NCBI GenBank assembly: GCA_001971685.1
Contig: CP019326.1
Coordinates: forward strand, 3,472,001-3,536,000
From: Halomonas sp. 1513
GTDB lineage: Bacteria > Pseudomonadota > Gammaproteobacteria > Pseudomonadales > Halomonadaceae
Length of the DNA: 64,000 nucleotides
Reading direction: 5' to 3'
Shown here: positions 8,821 to 17,086 of the stretch, piece after piece
Layout of the letters: each line of letters starts with the position of its first letter
Numbering within the stretch: the first letter of the stretch is position 1
Notes under the pieces: model-generated
The model's input: only the letters and a program-made list of their open reading frames with translations
Databases searched by the model: none
What the model was told of the DNA's origin: nothing
Translations under genes and position numbers: made by a program

Positions 8821-10470
8821 ATGCACGATCATGCCCCACGCCAGCGGCTCGCCACCCACGAGGTGCTCAACCAGCCGCCCGCGGACAGCGACCTCGACCT
8901 GTTGACCCTGGATCTTCCGCTGCAGCAAGCGCTGGCCCGCGACGCCCCGGAGTGGGTGGCGCGGCGCCTGGCGCCGCTCGGCGAGCAGGTCGGCAGCCGC
9001 CGCGTTCAGGCGCTCGGCGAGCAGGCCAACCGCCATCCGCCGGAGCTGCGGCTGTTCGACCGCCACGGCCGGCGCCTCGACGAGGTGCGCTACCATCCCG
9101 CCTACCATGAGCTGATGCACCTGGCCTGCGACCAGGGCTGGCACGCCGTGGCCTGGCAGGAGGAGGCGCGCGGCGGTCACCAGGCCCACGTCGCCGCGCT
9201 CTATTTGCTGACCCAGGCCGAGCCGGGCGTCTGCTGCCCGGTCACCATGACCCACGCAGCGATGCCGGCGCTGCGCCATGCCCCCGCGGTGCTGGCCCAG
9301 TGGGCGCCGCGCCTGCTGGCCTGGGACTACGATCCACGCGCCCTGCCGTCCAGCGACAAGCCGGCGGTGACGCTGGGCATGGCGATGACCGAGAAACAGG
9401 GCGGCAGCGACGTGCGCGCCAACACCACCCGCGCCGTGGCCGGCGAAGACGGCGTGCGCCTGGTCGGCCACAAGTGGTTCTGCAGCGCGCCGATGTCGGA
9501 CGCCTTCCTGACCCTGGCCCAGAGCGATGACGGCCTGGGCTGTTTTCTGGTGCCGCGTTTCACCCCCGACGGCGAGCGCAACGCCATCGAGCTGCAGCGC
9601 CTCAAGGACAAATGCGGCAACCGTGCCAACGCCTCCGCCGAGATCGAGTACCGCCACGCCTGGGCGCAGCCGCTCGGCGACCCGGGGCGCGGCATCGCCA
9701 CCATCCTAGAGATGGTCCAGCAGACCCGCCTCGACGCCGCCATCGCGCCGGTGGGCATGATGCGCCAGGCGCTGCTGCTGGCCTGGCAGCACGTCCAGGT
9801 CCGCCACGCCTTCGGCAAGCGCCTCGCCGAGCAACCGCTGATGCGCGCGGTGATCGCCGACCTGGCCCTCGAGGTCGAGGCCGGCGTGGCGCTGTCTCTA
9901 CGCATTGCCCGCGCCTTCGACAGCCCGCACTCGGAGCACGAGCAGGGCCTGGCGCGTCTCGCCCCGGCGCTGGCCAAGTACTGGCATAACAAGCGCGCCC
10001 CCGGCTTCATGGCCGAGGCCATGGAGTGCCTGGGCGGCATCGGCTACGTCGAGGAGACGCCGCTGGCGCGGCTGTACCGCGAGGCGCCGGTCAATTCGAT
10101 CTGGGAAGGCTCGGGGAATGTGATCTGCCTGGATGTGCTGCGCGTGCTGGGCAAGCACCCCGAGGCGGTCGCCGCGCTGCGCCACGAGCTCGACGCGGCC
10201 CGCGGCCAGAATGCCCACTTCGACCACGCGCTGGGCGAGCTGGAGCGCGCACTCGGCATGCCCGGCGAGGCGCTGGTGCCCCGGGCCCGCTGGCTGACCC
10301 AGCGCCTTGCCCAGTGCCTGCAGGCATCGCTGCTGCTGCGCCATACCCCTACCGCAGTGGCCGCGACCTTCTGCCGGGCGCGGCTGGGCGAGGCCAGCCC
10401 CGCCTACGGTGTGCTGCCGGCCGATGCGCCGCTGGCGGAGATACTGGCGCGGGTGACACCGGACAGCTGA
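8821..10470 (+). CDS. AidB-like acyl-CoA dehydrogenase family flavoprotein
   Basis: 549 residues, close to AidB of E. coli (about 540). The N-terminus (ATHEVLNQPPADSDLDLL) and the C-terminal block (LGGIGYVEETPLARLYREAPVN, then IWEGSGN) match the AidB subgroup, an FAD protein of the alkylation-damage response with weak isovaleryl-CoA dehydrogenase activity. The FAD-contacting block GMAMTEKQGGSDVRAN is present. The start is ATG 8821 behind CAGGAG. It is divergent from the NUDIX gene with a 132-nt gap; nothing in that gap clearly marks an Ada site. Whether it serves DNA protection or acyl-CoA oxidation here is open. Confidence 0.88.
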   Translation: MHDHAPRQRLATHEVLNQPPADSDLDLLTLDLPLQQALARDAPEWVARRLAPLGEQVGSRRVQALGEQANRHPPELRLFDRHGRRLDEVRYHPAYHELMHLACDQGWHAVAWQEEARGGHQAHVAALYLLTQAEPGVCCPVTMTHAAMPALRHAPAVLAQWAPRLLAWDYDPRALPSSDKPAVTLGMAMTEKQGGSDVRANTTRAVAGEDGVRLVGHKWFCSAPMSDAFLTLAQSDDGLGCFLVPRFTPDGERNAIELQRLKDKCGNRANASAEIEYRHAWAQPLGDPGRGIATILEMVQQTRLDAAIAPVGMMRQALLLAWQHVQVRHAFGKRLAEQPLMRAVIADLALEVEAGVALSLRIARAFDSPHSEHEQGLARLAPALAKYWHNKRAPGFMAEAMECLGGIGYVEETPLARLYREAPVNSIWEGSGNVICLDVLRVLGKHPEAVAALRHELDAARGQNAHFDHALGELERALGMPGEALVPRARWLTQRLAQCLQASLLLRHTPTAVAATFCRARLGEASPAYGVLPADAPLAEILARVTPDS

Positions 10471-10579
10471 CGCCCCTATGCTGCCCTTGCGACAAAACGC
10501 CGCTTGGCAGCCGGCCAGGCTGTCGTAAGCTTTGGGTGACCCAAGGGTTATGCCCTACACACGACGACAAGGATTACCG

Positions 10580-11077
10580 ATGATCGCCCGCTCCGCCTCG
10601 CTCGCCTCCGCCCTGCTGCTCGGCTGCGCGCTGCTGCCGTCGCTGGCCAGCGCCCATGACTTCACCCTCGGTGACATTCGCATCGCCCACCCCTTCGCCA
10701 CGCCGACGCCGCCCGGCGCGCCCAACGGCGCCGCCTACCTGGACATCACCGCCGGCGACGAACCCGCCACCCTGGTCGGCGCCAGCAGCCCGATCAGCGG
10801 GGTGGTGGAGATTCACGACATGGTCATGGACGACGGCAACATGCAGATGCGCAAGCTCGAGGCCCTCGAGGTGGAGGCCGGCGAGACCGCGACCATGCGT
10901 CCCGGCGGCGGCTACCACCTGATGCTGCTGGGCCTGGAGGAGACCCTCGTCGAGGGCGAGAGCTTCCCGCTGACGCTGGAGTTTGCCGAGCAGGGCGAGG
11001 TCGAGGTCGAGGTGTGGGTGCAGGATGCCAACGAAGGCGGCGAGGCGGCCGACGGCCACCATCACCACGACCACTGA
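10580..11077 (+). CDS. PCu(A)C-type periplasmic copper chaperone
   Basis: 165 residues. A signal peptide (residues 1 to about 24, ending LPSLASA before HDF) sends it to the periplasm. The Met/His copper site of the family is visible: His of EIHDMVMDDG, the Met residues of NMQMRKLEAL, and the H-x-M of YHLMLLG. The C-terminus ends in a histidine-rich tail that could bind extra metal. These proteins deliver Cu(I) to the CuA site of cytochrome oxidase. I start at ATG 10580 after AAGGAT; the frame is open further upstream but without signal-peptide character. Confidence 0.88.
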   Translation: MIARSASLASALLLGCALLPSLASAHDFTLGDIRIAHPFATPTPPGAPNGAAYLDITAGDEPATLVGASSPISGVVEIHDMVMDDGNMQMRKLEALEVEAGETATMRPGGGYHLMLLGLEETLVEGESFPLTLEFAEQGEVEVEVWVQDANEGGEAADGHHHHDH

Positions 11078-11080
11078 GGA

Positions 11081-11689
11081 CTAGCCGACCACCACCCGCA
11101 GGGCGATGGCGATCAGCAACACGCCGGTAATGCGGTTGACCCAGTGCGCCCTGGCCTGCAGCAAGGGCAGCACCCGCGAGTGCGACAGCGCCACCGCCAC
11201 GATCACGTACCAGCCGCCGTCGATGACCATGGCGGTGAGCACGATCAGCGCCTTGGCCGCCACGCTCATCTCGGGGCTGACGAACTGGCTGAGCAGCGCC
11301 ACGAAGAACAGGATCAGCTTGGGATTGCCCAGCGCCACCAGCATGCCCTCGCGGGCCGCCTGAGGGCCGGTGGTGAGCACCGCGTTCGGCTCCAGCGCTG
11401 CGGCCCGCCCGGCGCGTAGCGCCTTGATGCCCAGCCAGGCCAGATAGGCCGCACCGGCCCAGGTGATGAACTGAAACAGCAGCGGCTGGCGGGCGATCAG
11501 CGCGCCCAGCCCCCATACCGTCAACAGCGCGTAGAACCCCACGCCAAGCGCGTGGGAGAGCGCCGCGACCACCCCCGGCAGGCGACCGCCGCCGAGGGTA
11601 TGGCGCAGCACCAGTGCCAGGCTGGGCCCCGGCGACATGGCACCCACCGCGCAGATCGCTACCAGCGACAACCACAGCGACAACGGCAT
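11081..11689 (-). CDS. LysE/RhtB-family amino-acid exporter
   Basis: 202 residues with about six hydrophobic helices. The signature AMSPGPSLALVLRHTLGGGR near residues 18-37 marks the LysE/RhtB superfamily of inner-membrane exporters for amino acids or related small molecules. NPKLILFF in the middle is also typical. The substrate cannot be read from the sequence. It is convergent with the copper chaperone gene, with only 3 nt between the two stops. The start is the ATG at 11689. Confidence 0.88.
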   Translation of the reverse strand: MPLSLWLSLVAICAVGAMSPGPSLALVLRHTLGGGRLPGVVAALSHALGVGFYALLTVWGLGALIARQPLLFQFITWAGAAYLAWLGIKALRAGRAAALEPNAVLTTGPQAAREGMLVALGNPKLILFFVALLSQFVSPEMSVAAKALIVLTAMVIDGGWYVIVAVALSHSRVLPLLQARAHWVNRITGVLLIAIALRVVVG

Positions 11690-11734
11690 CCGATTTCCTC
11701 GTTCAAGGGCTCAAGCAGCCTGGCCAGGCCGCTC

Positions 11735-12148
11735 TCAGCGGTGGAACTGCCCCTCACGCTCGGGCTGCCAGAGAATCGCATCGATGCGCAGCCGGGTTTC
11801 GCTGCCGTCGGGCAGCGGCCAGTCGATCACGTCGCCGACCCTGAGCCCCAGCAGCGCCGCGCCGATAGGTGCCATCACCGACAGGCCATCCTCGCTCTCG
11901 GCCAGCGAGCGCGGATAGACCAGGGTGCGCACCAGCTGGCGGCTACGCCCCAGATCGGTGAACTGCACCTGGCTGTTCATGCTGACCACGTCGGCGGGAA
12001 TCTGCTCGGGATCGACCACCTCGCCACGCTCCAGCTCGGCCTCCAGCGACTCGGCCACCGCCAGGTCCTTGTCGCTGGCGGCGTCGATCAGCCGCTGCAG
12101 CCGCTCGGCGTCCAGCCGATTGATGATGATCTTGGGGCGTGATGACAT
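11735..12148 (-). CDS. rnk: Rnk, regulator of nucleoside diphosphate kinase (GreA/GreB-like)
   Basis: 137 residues, the normal length. The N-terminal part is a short coiled coil (DAERLQRLIDAASDKDLAVAES) and residues about 50-130 form the GreA/GreB C-terminal domain (LVYPRSLAESEDGLSVMAPIGAALLGLRVGD). Rnk binds RNA polymerase and in E. coli influences ndk expression. An ndk gene lies 36 kb away in this window, so they are unlinked. The start is ATG 12148 with GGAGAG just upstream. The convergent-looking stem-loop at 12207-12227 belongs to the next gene on the same strand. Confidence 0.9.
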   Translation of the reverse strand: MSSRPKIIINRLDAERLQRLIDAASDKDLAVAESLEAELERGEVVDPEQIPADVVSMNSQVQFTDLGRSRQLVRTLVYPRSLAESEDGLSVMAPIGAALLGLRVGDVIDWPLPDGSETRLRIDAILWQPEREGQFHR

Positions 12149-12194
12149 GGGTCTCTCCTGTCCGCAAACGCTAAAACAACGTAGATACGGCCTG

Positions 12195-12227
12195 ACAACG
12201 AAAACAGCCCTTCACCCCCGAAAGGGC
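12195..12227 (-). terminator. Rho-independent terminator of the thioredoxin-like gene
   Basis: On the minus strand GCCCTT pairs with AAGGGC around a 9-nt loop (12207-12227) and is followed by TGTTTTCGTTGT. It lies 53 nt after the stop of the 12281-12781 gene and before rnk. Confidence 0.7.
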
Positions 12228-12280
12228 AAAGGACTGTGGATCGATTCACTATAAGGGTTTCGCGAAGGCTTTGACAGCCC

Positions 12281-12781
12281 TCAGCGCCGCCGCGGCCGGG
12301 GCAGGCCCTGCAGCGCGATAAAATCGGCTTCCAACTCGTCGGCTGGCACCACGCCGCGCTTGATGTCCACTACCCCGCCGCGGGCATCGAACAGCACCAA
12401 CGTACTCTGTGACACGCCGTACTCGTTGGCAAAGCGGCGACCACTGCTGCTGGCGATATTGGCGCGGCGCAGGGTCAGCTCCTCGTCCAGGCGGCTGCGC
12501 GCCTCCTGAGTCTGCTCGAGCAGCTGCTCGCAACTGGTGCAGCCCGGCTCATGCACCTGCACCACCACCGGCGCCCCCTCGCCGATCACGCTAAGGTCGC
12601 TGACTTCCCGCGCCTGGCGCGCCTCCATAGCGAACCACGCCGCCGGCACGGCGAGGATTGCCACCGCCACCAGCACGCCGCGCACCAGCCGCTTGGGGCT
12701 GAAGGGGCGCTTGCGCGGCGCTGGGCGGGTGGATGACTTCGACGGGGTGGGCTTATGACGCTTGCTCTTGCTGCGTGGCAT
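12281..12781 (-). CDS. Membrane-anchored thioredoxin-like protein with a CxxC motif
   Basis: 166 residues from ATG 12781. The N-terminal 30 residues are Lys/Arg/Pro-rich and a single membrane helix follows (LVRGVLVAVAILAVPAAWFAM), which predicts a periplasm-facing domain. That domain has a C-x-x-C in HEPGCTSCEQLL and a thioredoxin-like order, ending with RFANEYGVSQSTLVLFD, where thioredoxins have their strand before the cis-proline. The motif CTSC is unlike the CGPC of thioredoxin. It is likely a thiol redox protein; substrate and partner are unknown. A terminator follows at 12207. Confidence 0.72.
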   Translation of the reverse strand: MPRSKSKRHKPTPSKSSTRPAPRKRPFSPKRLVRGVLVAVAILAVPAAWFAMEARQAREVSDLSVIGEGAPVVVQVHEPGCTSCEQLLEQTQEARSRLDEELTLRRANIASSSGRRFANEYGVSQSTLVLFDARGGVVDIKRGVVPADELEADFIALQGLPRPRRR

Positions 12782-12863
12782 GCATGGGTTCCTCGTTGTG
12801 TCGATTCCCCCAAGACTACGCCAGCGCTGTGCCCTTGGCACCCACCGCAGCGTGGTTAGCCCC

Positions 12864-13409
12864 TCAACGGGAGCGCGTACCCGCCATGCGCGTCAGCACA
12901 TCGTGATGCGCGTAGCGGCGGTGGATCGCCACCATGGCCACATGGCCGAGGATCAGCACCAGCAGCGTCCAGCCCAGCAACCCGTGGAAGATCCTGCCCA
13001 GCGCCACCAGCCACTCGATCTCGGGCCCCTCGAAGCCCGGCATCAGCGGAATGCCGAAGGCCGACAGCGAACGTCCCGAACCGTACTGGCGCAGCAGCGC
13101 CACCAGCGGTACCACCAGCATCAGCGCATACAGCAGCAGGTGGCCGAGCTTGGCCATCACGCTCACCGATGGCGGGCGCCGCGACAGGTTGAGCAGCCCC
13201 CAGGCACCGCGCAGCAGCAGTAGCGTGAACAGCAGCACCCCGACATCGCGGTGCCACGCCCACATGAAATCGTCGAAGGCGGAGTCCTCGAACAGCACCC
13301 GCGCCGCCACGCTGGTGAACTGCCAGGCAAACAGCAGCGCCATCGCCCAATGAAAGAGACGGCTGATGCGGCCATAGTGAGTATTGGTATCGCGCAGCGG
13401 TAATGCCAT
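12864..13409 (-). CDS. Cytochrome b561 family protein
   Basis: 181 residues with four membrane helices. Histidines sit at the expected haem-b positions: RLFHWAMALLFAW in helix 1, WAWHRDVGV before helix 2, KLGHLLLYALM, and IFHGLLGWTLLVLILGHVAMVAIH in the last helices. Proteins of this group pass electrons between the quinone pool and periplasmic acceptors, and the CybB type is implicated in superoxide oxidation. I start at ATG 13409, with GGGAG upstream; an earlier ATG at 13436 in frame is possible. No redox partner gene is adjacent. Confidence 0.88.
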   Translation of the reverse strand: MALPLRDTNTHYGRISRLFHWAMALLFAWQFTSVAARVLFEDSAFDDFMWAWHRDVGVLLFTLLLLRGAWGLLNLSRRPPSVSVMAKLGHLLLYALMLVVPLVALLRQYGSGRSLSAFGIPLMPGFEGPEIEWLVALGRIFHGLLGWTLLVLILGHVAMVAIHRRYAHHDVLTRMAGTRSR

Positions 13410-13577
13410 CGCCCTGCTCCCTGTCATGGTTCCCATAGGGCCTTATGAAAGCCTTAACAGAAAGCGGTAGCAAGCGCGGCCATGCTAGCAAGCATGTGCT
13501 GATGAAATGAACTTAGATGGAAGGTGGCACCGGCTTGGCGATGAGAGTACGCCTCGATTTCACGGTTTGTGTCGCGC

Positions 13578-14621
13578 CTAGCCCTGGTGCTGGGCGCCGA
13601 TACCCTGGAAAATCTGACGCAGGTCGACGCTGGAACGCTCACCGATGGCGGCAAAATTCTCATCGAGCCAGCGCGTGGCGGTGTCACGACCGAGATCGCG
13701 CAGCTTGGTGAGAAACGTCCATTCGGCATTCATCTTCGATGAAGCACCTAACGGTTTCAGTTCCGCCTGGTTTTCCACGACATGCACCCGAACCTGGCGG
13801 TACTCATCGGCCGATAGCTTGCCCTGACGGATCAGCCGATCTACGAAATCGATGCCGCGCAGCTCCTTGAGCAGGCTGCTGTTGAAATTGATCTCGTTCA
13901 TTCGGTTCTGTATGTCCTGGCAGTTCTTTGGCGCGCCCTTGCGCTCGATCGGATTGATCTGGATCACCACGATATCGTTGGTGCCCGTCTCGTCGTGAAA
14001 GGGAAACAGCGACGGATTGCCCATGTAGCCGCCATCCCAATACGGCACGCCGTCGATCTCGACGGCTTGATAGATATGCGGCAGGCAGGATGAGGCCATC
14101 AGCACGTCCACGGTGATCTCTTCGCGGGGAAAGACCTTGATATTGCCGGTTTCCACGTTGGTGGCCGACACATAGAGCTTGAACGCAGAGCATCCACGCA
14201 CCCTGTCGAAATCGATGTTCTTCTTGACCAGATCACGCAGTGGATTGATATTCATGGGATTAAGCTGATACGGCGAGGCCATGCGCGAGAGCGCGTCCAT
14301 CGCCTGGTACATGGGGTTGTTCTGCAGGCCCCAGTTGCCGGTCAGGACGTCGTAGGGCGTGCGACGCAGCGGGCTCTTCTTGGCACCGTTGCTCATGCTT
14401 CGCCAAAACTGTTCGAGGGCCGCGCGGCCGCCCTCGGGTCCATCGCGGGTGAAGCCATCGGCCAGTGCCACCGCGTTCATCGCCCCCGCCGACGTGCCCG
14501 AGACCCCGGCGATCTGCAGCCGGCCATCCTCGAGAATCCGATCCAGAACTCCCCAGGTGAAGGCACCGTGAGCCCCGCCACCCTGAAGGGCAAGGTTAAT
14601 GAGTTTGGGTTGCTGTGCCAT
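13578..14621 (-). CDS. Patatin-like phospholipase
   Basis: 347 residues from ATG 14621. The patatin catalytic dyad is intact: the oxyanion loop LQGGGAHGAFTWG, the nucleophile in GVSGTSAGAMNAV (G-T-S-A-G), and the aspartate in YWDGGYMGNPSLFPF. The C-terminal 120 residues fit the DUF3734 extension. Such proteins hydrolyse phospholipids or acylglycerols. No secretion signal is visible, so it is probably cytoplasmic or membrane-peripheral. The ribosome site (TAGGT) is weak. The base composition is a little lower in GC than the genes before it. It stands alone between the cytochrome b561 gene and a 64-residue gene. Confidence 0.9.
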   Translation of the reverse strand: MAQQPKLINLALQGGGAHGAFTWGVLDRILEDGRLQIAGVSGTSAGAMNAVALADGFTRDGPEGGRAALEQFWRSMSNGAKKSPLRRTPYDVLTGNWGLQNNPMYQAMDALSRMASPYQLNPMNINPLRDLVKKNIDFDRVRGCSAFKLYVSATNVETGNIKVFPREEITVDVLMASSCLPHIYQAVEIDGVPYWDGGYMGNPSLFPFHDETGTNDIVVIQINPIERKGAPKNCQDIQNRMNEINFNSSLLKELRGIDFVDRLIRQGKLSADEYRQVRVHVVENQAELKPLGASSKMNAEWTFLTKLRDLGRDTATRWLDENFAAIGERSSVDLRQIFQGIGAQHQG

Positions 14622-14702
14622 GTTCAGACCTATCGGATGGGAAATGTGCGCGGCATCCAGACCGACTAGCGGGTCATGAAAATGGCTGCACGTATCAAGC
14701 AC

Positions 14703-14874
14703 TCACAGCATAACGATAGGGTACGGGAGCTATCTGTTTGCTGGCGTACACAGCCACTCATTGCGAAATAATAGAATAATCCGATGGTGATCTCGGCACC
14801 TCAAAACGGCTCGGCCGTACCGAGTCATCGGATTCTTATCCCATGAAAGCCTGACCATCTGCCGTCAACATCGG
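14703..14874. other. Intergenic stretch without a recognisable feature
   Basis: 172 nt between the patatin upstream region and the end of the 64-residue gene. It is AT-richer than its surroundings (runs such as GCGAAATAATAGAATAATCC). It probably holds the patatin promoter, but I cannot place -35/-10 boxes with confidence. Confidence 0.3.
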
Positions 14875-15069
14875 CTAGGCTTCGAGTTCCGCCAGTGCCG
14901 TGGTGATCGCCAAGGTGTACTGACCTTCCGTGAGCCCCCAGTGGCTCAGCACGTCTGGATCGGGAGCTTCATTTGTCGCCGCGCGCAGATCATCGACGTT
15001 TTTATCCTCAAAGCAGTGCTTGGCATACGTCTTCGCCTTGGTATCAGTCAGCTGATTGATGAGTTGCAT
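14875..15069 (-). CDS. Small acidic protein of unknown function
   Basis: 64 residues (begins MQLINQLTDTKAKTYAKHCF). Acidic, helical, one cysteine, no membrane segment. A clear ribosome site (AGGAAG, 4-5 nt before ATG 15069) and a normal codon pattern support a real gene. I recognise no family. It lies alone between the patatin gene and the Crp-like regulator gene, on the opposite strand to the latter. Confidence 0.6.
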   Translation of the reverse strand: MQLINQLTDTKAKTYAKHCFEDKNVDDLRAATNEAPDPDVLSHWGLTEGQYTLAITTALAELEA

Positions 15070-15491
15070 ATTGCTTCCTCATGATAAACAGATAACTCGG
15101 GGCATCGGCACGCCCGGTGACGATCTCCGAGGCCAGAATCAAGCGCGGGCCGACGAACGAGAGACTCTCGAACATGCGGCCCGCGGAGAAAAATTTGCGC
15201 TGCGTTCCATGCAGCGCATCGCGCAACGTCCTTGTTGAGGCTCTTCCTTTGCCACGCTTGAGGCAAGGATGGCCCATTCGGCACTAACTCTCTGTGCGCT
15301 GTCGAACTCAGTGCTGCTAAATCATCAGACGTTCAGGCTGCGGCCGTGTGCTTGAGCCTCCATACTCATTATCAGCCCCTCGCATCGAGCAGCTCATCGC
15401 GGGTGCTTGCCCGTGCCTTGGATTTATCTCCGCGGTCATGGGACAAGTCTACCTTGAGCGGACTAGACCCAGGGGCAGATTGTCCATGCTA

Positions 15492-15507
15492 TGTGTGCTG
15501 GCGCACA
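15492..15507. promoter_or_regulatory. Imperfect dyad upstream of the Crp/Fnr-like gene
   Basis: TGTGTGCTGGCGCACA, a 16-nt dyad with TGTG/CACA ends like Crp-family sites, 112 nt before the start of a Crp/Fnr-type regulator gene. This could be an autoregulatory site; it is inferred from symmetry and position only. The rest of 15070-15619 (550 nt) holds no gene I can support. Confidence 0.3.
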
Positions 15508-15619
15508 GAACCCCTGTGAATGTTCGATAGCGTACACAAGAGGTATGCCGATTCCACAGCGTACCAGGCGTTTGCTGCCACCCATGGGTAACTTATCCGT
15601 CAGAGGAGTGTTGTCGACT

Positions 15620-16357
15620 ATGGCCCCGCTATCTGATCCACGTCAAAATTCCATGCTAGCGGCCTTGCCGTTGGATGAATACCAACGCCTGGCGCCCCTA
15701 CTCGAACACGTAGAATTGAAGCTGGGGGGTTCGCTCGCCGAATCGGGAGAGATGATGCGTTATGTCTATTTCCCGACGGACTCCATCGTATCGCTGCTCT
15801 GCGTCATGGAAGATGGTGATTCGACGGAAATCGCCGTCGTCGGTGCCGAAGGTGTCGTCGGCATCTCGCTGTTCATGGGCGGCGAAACCACGCCTAGCCG
15901 TGCCATCGTACAAAGCGCCGGCAGCGCCTATCGGCTCGAGGGTTCACTGTTGAAGGCCGAGTTCTATCGGGCGGGCCCCCTGCAGGACCTGCTGCTGCGT
16001 TACACCCAGGCACTGATCACACAGATGGCGCAGACCGCCGTATGCAACCGGCATCACAGCTTGGATCAGCAGCTGTGCCGCTGGCTGCTGCTGAGTCTGG
16101 ATCGCTTGCCGACCAATGAGCTGCTAATGACCCAGGAACTGATCGCCAACATGCTTGGCGTGCGTCGGGAGGGTGTCACCGAGTCGGCCGGCAAGCTGCA
16201 GCGGGCCGGCCTGATTTCCTACCATCGCGGGCGCATCAACATTCTGGACAGGCCCGGCCTTGAAGCGCGGGTCTGTGAGTGCTACGCGATCGTCAAGAAG
16301 GAGTACGACCGCCTGCTAAGCTATCGTCGCCCCCCCAGGGATAAGGGGATCGGATAG
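15620..16357 (+). CDS. Crp/Fnr-family transcriptional regulator
   Basis: 245 residues from ATG 15620. Residues about 20-140 form a cyclic-nucleotide-like beta barrel (SGEMMRYVYFPTDSIVSLL ... VGAEGVVGISLFMGG). Residues about 175-235 hold the winged HTH (TQELIANMLGVRREGVTESAGKL then GLISYHRGRINILD). The N-terminus lacks the cysteine cluster of Fnr, so it is not an Fe-S oxygen sensor of that type. The barrel is of the subgroup whose members often bind no cAMP. GAGGAG lies 11 nt upstream of ATG; an in-frame GTG at 15608 and TTG at 15611 are alternative starts. Its target is unknown. The 28-residue peptide gene lies convergently just downstream. Confidence 0.85.
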   Translation: MAPLSDPRQNSMLAALPLDEYQRLAPLLEHVELKLGGSLAESGEMMRYVYFPTDSIVSLLCVMEDGDSTEIAVVGAEGVVGISLFMGGETTPSRAIVQSAGSAYRLEGSLLKAEFYRAGPLQDLLLRYTQALITQMAQTAVCNRHHSLDQQLCRWLLLSLDRLPTNELLMTQELIANMLGVRREGVTESAGKLQRAGLISYHRGRINILDRPGLEARVCECYAIVKKEYDRLLSYRRPPRDKGIG

Positions 16358-16493
16358 CGCTGACATCGGGTCATCAGTGGGGCAGGCGCACGATGAACTC
16401 GAAATGCGCTTGGCGTGCTGAATCCCGGACGCTTACGAGGTGTGGCGGACAAGGCATACCGACACCGCTTGGCTACTTTCCGGGAGATTCGTA

Positions 16494-16580
16494 CTAGAAA
16501 ATCAGCATCAGGATGCCGATAACGACTACCAATCCAATGAGAAAGATGATGCCTGCAGTACTAGCTAGAAACTTAAACAT
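16494..16580 (-). CDS. 28-residue hydrophobic membrane peptide
   Basis: An ATG at 16580 sits behind a near-perfect GGAGGTAGTC ribosome site and opens a 28-codon frame ending in TAG. The product starts MFKFLASTAGIIF and is otherwise a single long Ile/Leu/Val helix (GLVVVIGILMLIF at the end), so it is predicted to span the inner membrane. Such peptides include type I toxins, stress peptides and small regulators of membrane proteins; I cannot tell which. I see no obvious antisense RNA gene. The strength of the ribosome site makes chance unlikely. Confidence 0.6.
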   Translation of the reverse strand: MFKFLASTAGIIFLIGLVVVIGILMLIF

Positions 16581-16761
16581 GACTACCTCCGTGTATCAGC
16601 AATTCCGCATGGCTTGAGTGCGGCTATCAATGTGTTTGTAACTGTCCAACTGTTACATTACTCGGCAAAGACTTACCCAAGTACTGTTAATGGTTTTCCG
16701 GTTACTTCCTTGCACATAGCGAGTCGGAAAACGCGGACACTACAAGGAGCAACGTAGTCGC

Positions 16762-17075
16762 TTTTCCACCGGAATTGCAAGCCGGAAATGCGCCGGTCAC
16801 GAAGCCGTAGCCAAGGAGGTTACCGCAGCGATCTTCTTGTGTGATCCCTACTGCTCAGGCCAGCGTGGGAGCAACGAGAACACCAATAGCCTAGTACGGC
16901 AGGCCTTTGCCAAGGGGACGAACTTCCAGCGGGTACCGATACCGAGCTACGCAAGGTGGTCGAAAAGCTGAATGACCGCCCCCGAAAGTGCCTCGGGTAT
17001 CGGACACCGGCACAGGTGTTCTTGGGAGAATACTCAGGCGCCCTGGACACAGCAGGTGTTGCGCTCGTTGCTTGA
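16762..17075 (+). pseudogene. IS30-family transposase, C-terminal remnant with frameshift
   Basis: Translation in one frame up to about 16935 gives AGHEAVAKEV, then IFLCDPYC and RGSNENTNSLVRQAFAKGTNF. After a 1-nt shift near 16931-16936 the reading goes on as DTELRKVVEKLNDRPRKCLGYR and TPAQVF, ending in TGA at 17073-17075. These are the hallmark C-terminal blocks of IS30 transposases (SNENTNGLxRQxFPKGT, KLNxRPRKxLGYxTPxEVF). The first two thirds of the gene are missing and I see no terminal inverted repeats, so this is a dead fragment. It abuts the end of the quinone-reductase/UbiA gene. Confidence 0.82.
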
Positions 17076-17086
17076 ATTCAGGCTCG

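Noticed and set aside
15044..15284. Overlapping minus-strand frames upstream of the 64-residue gene
   Set aside because: No ribosome sites, mutually overlapping, and no recognisable domain; probably non-coding.
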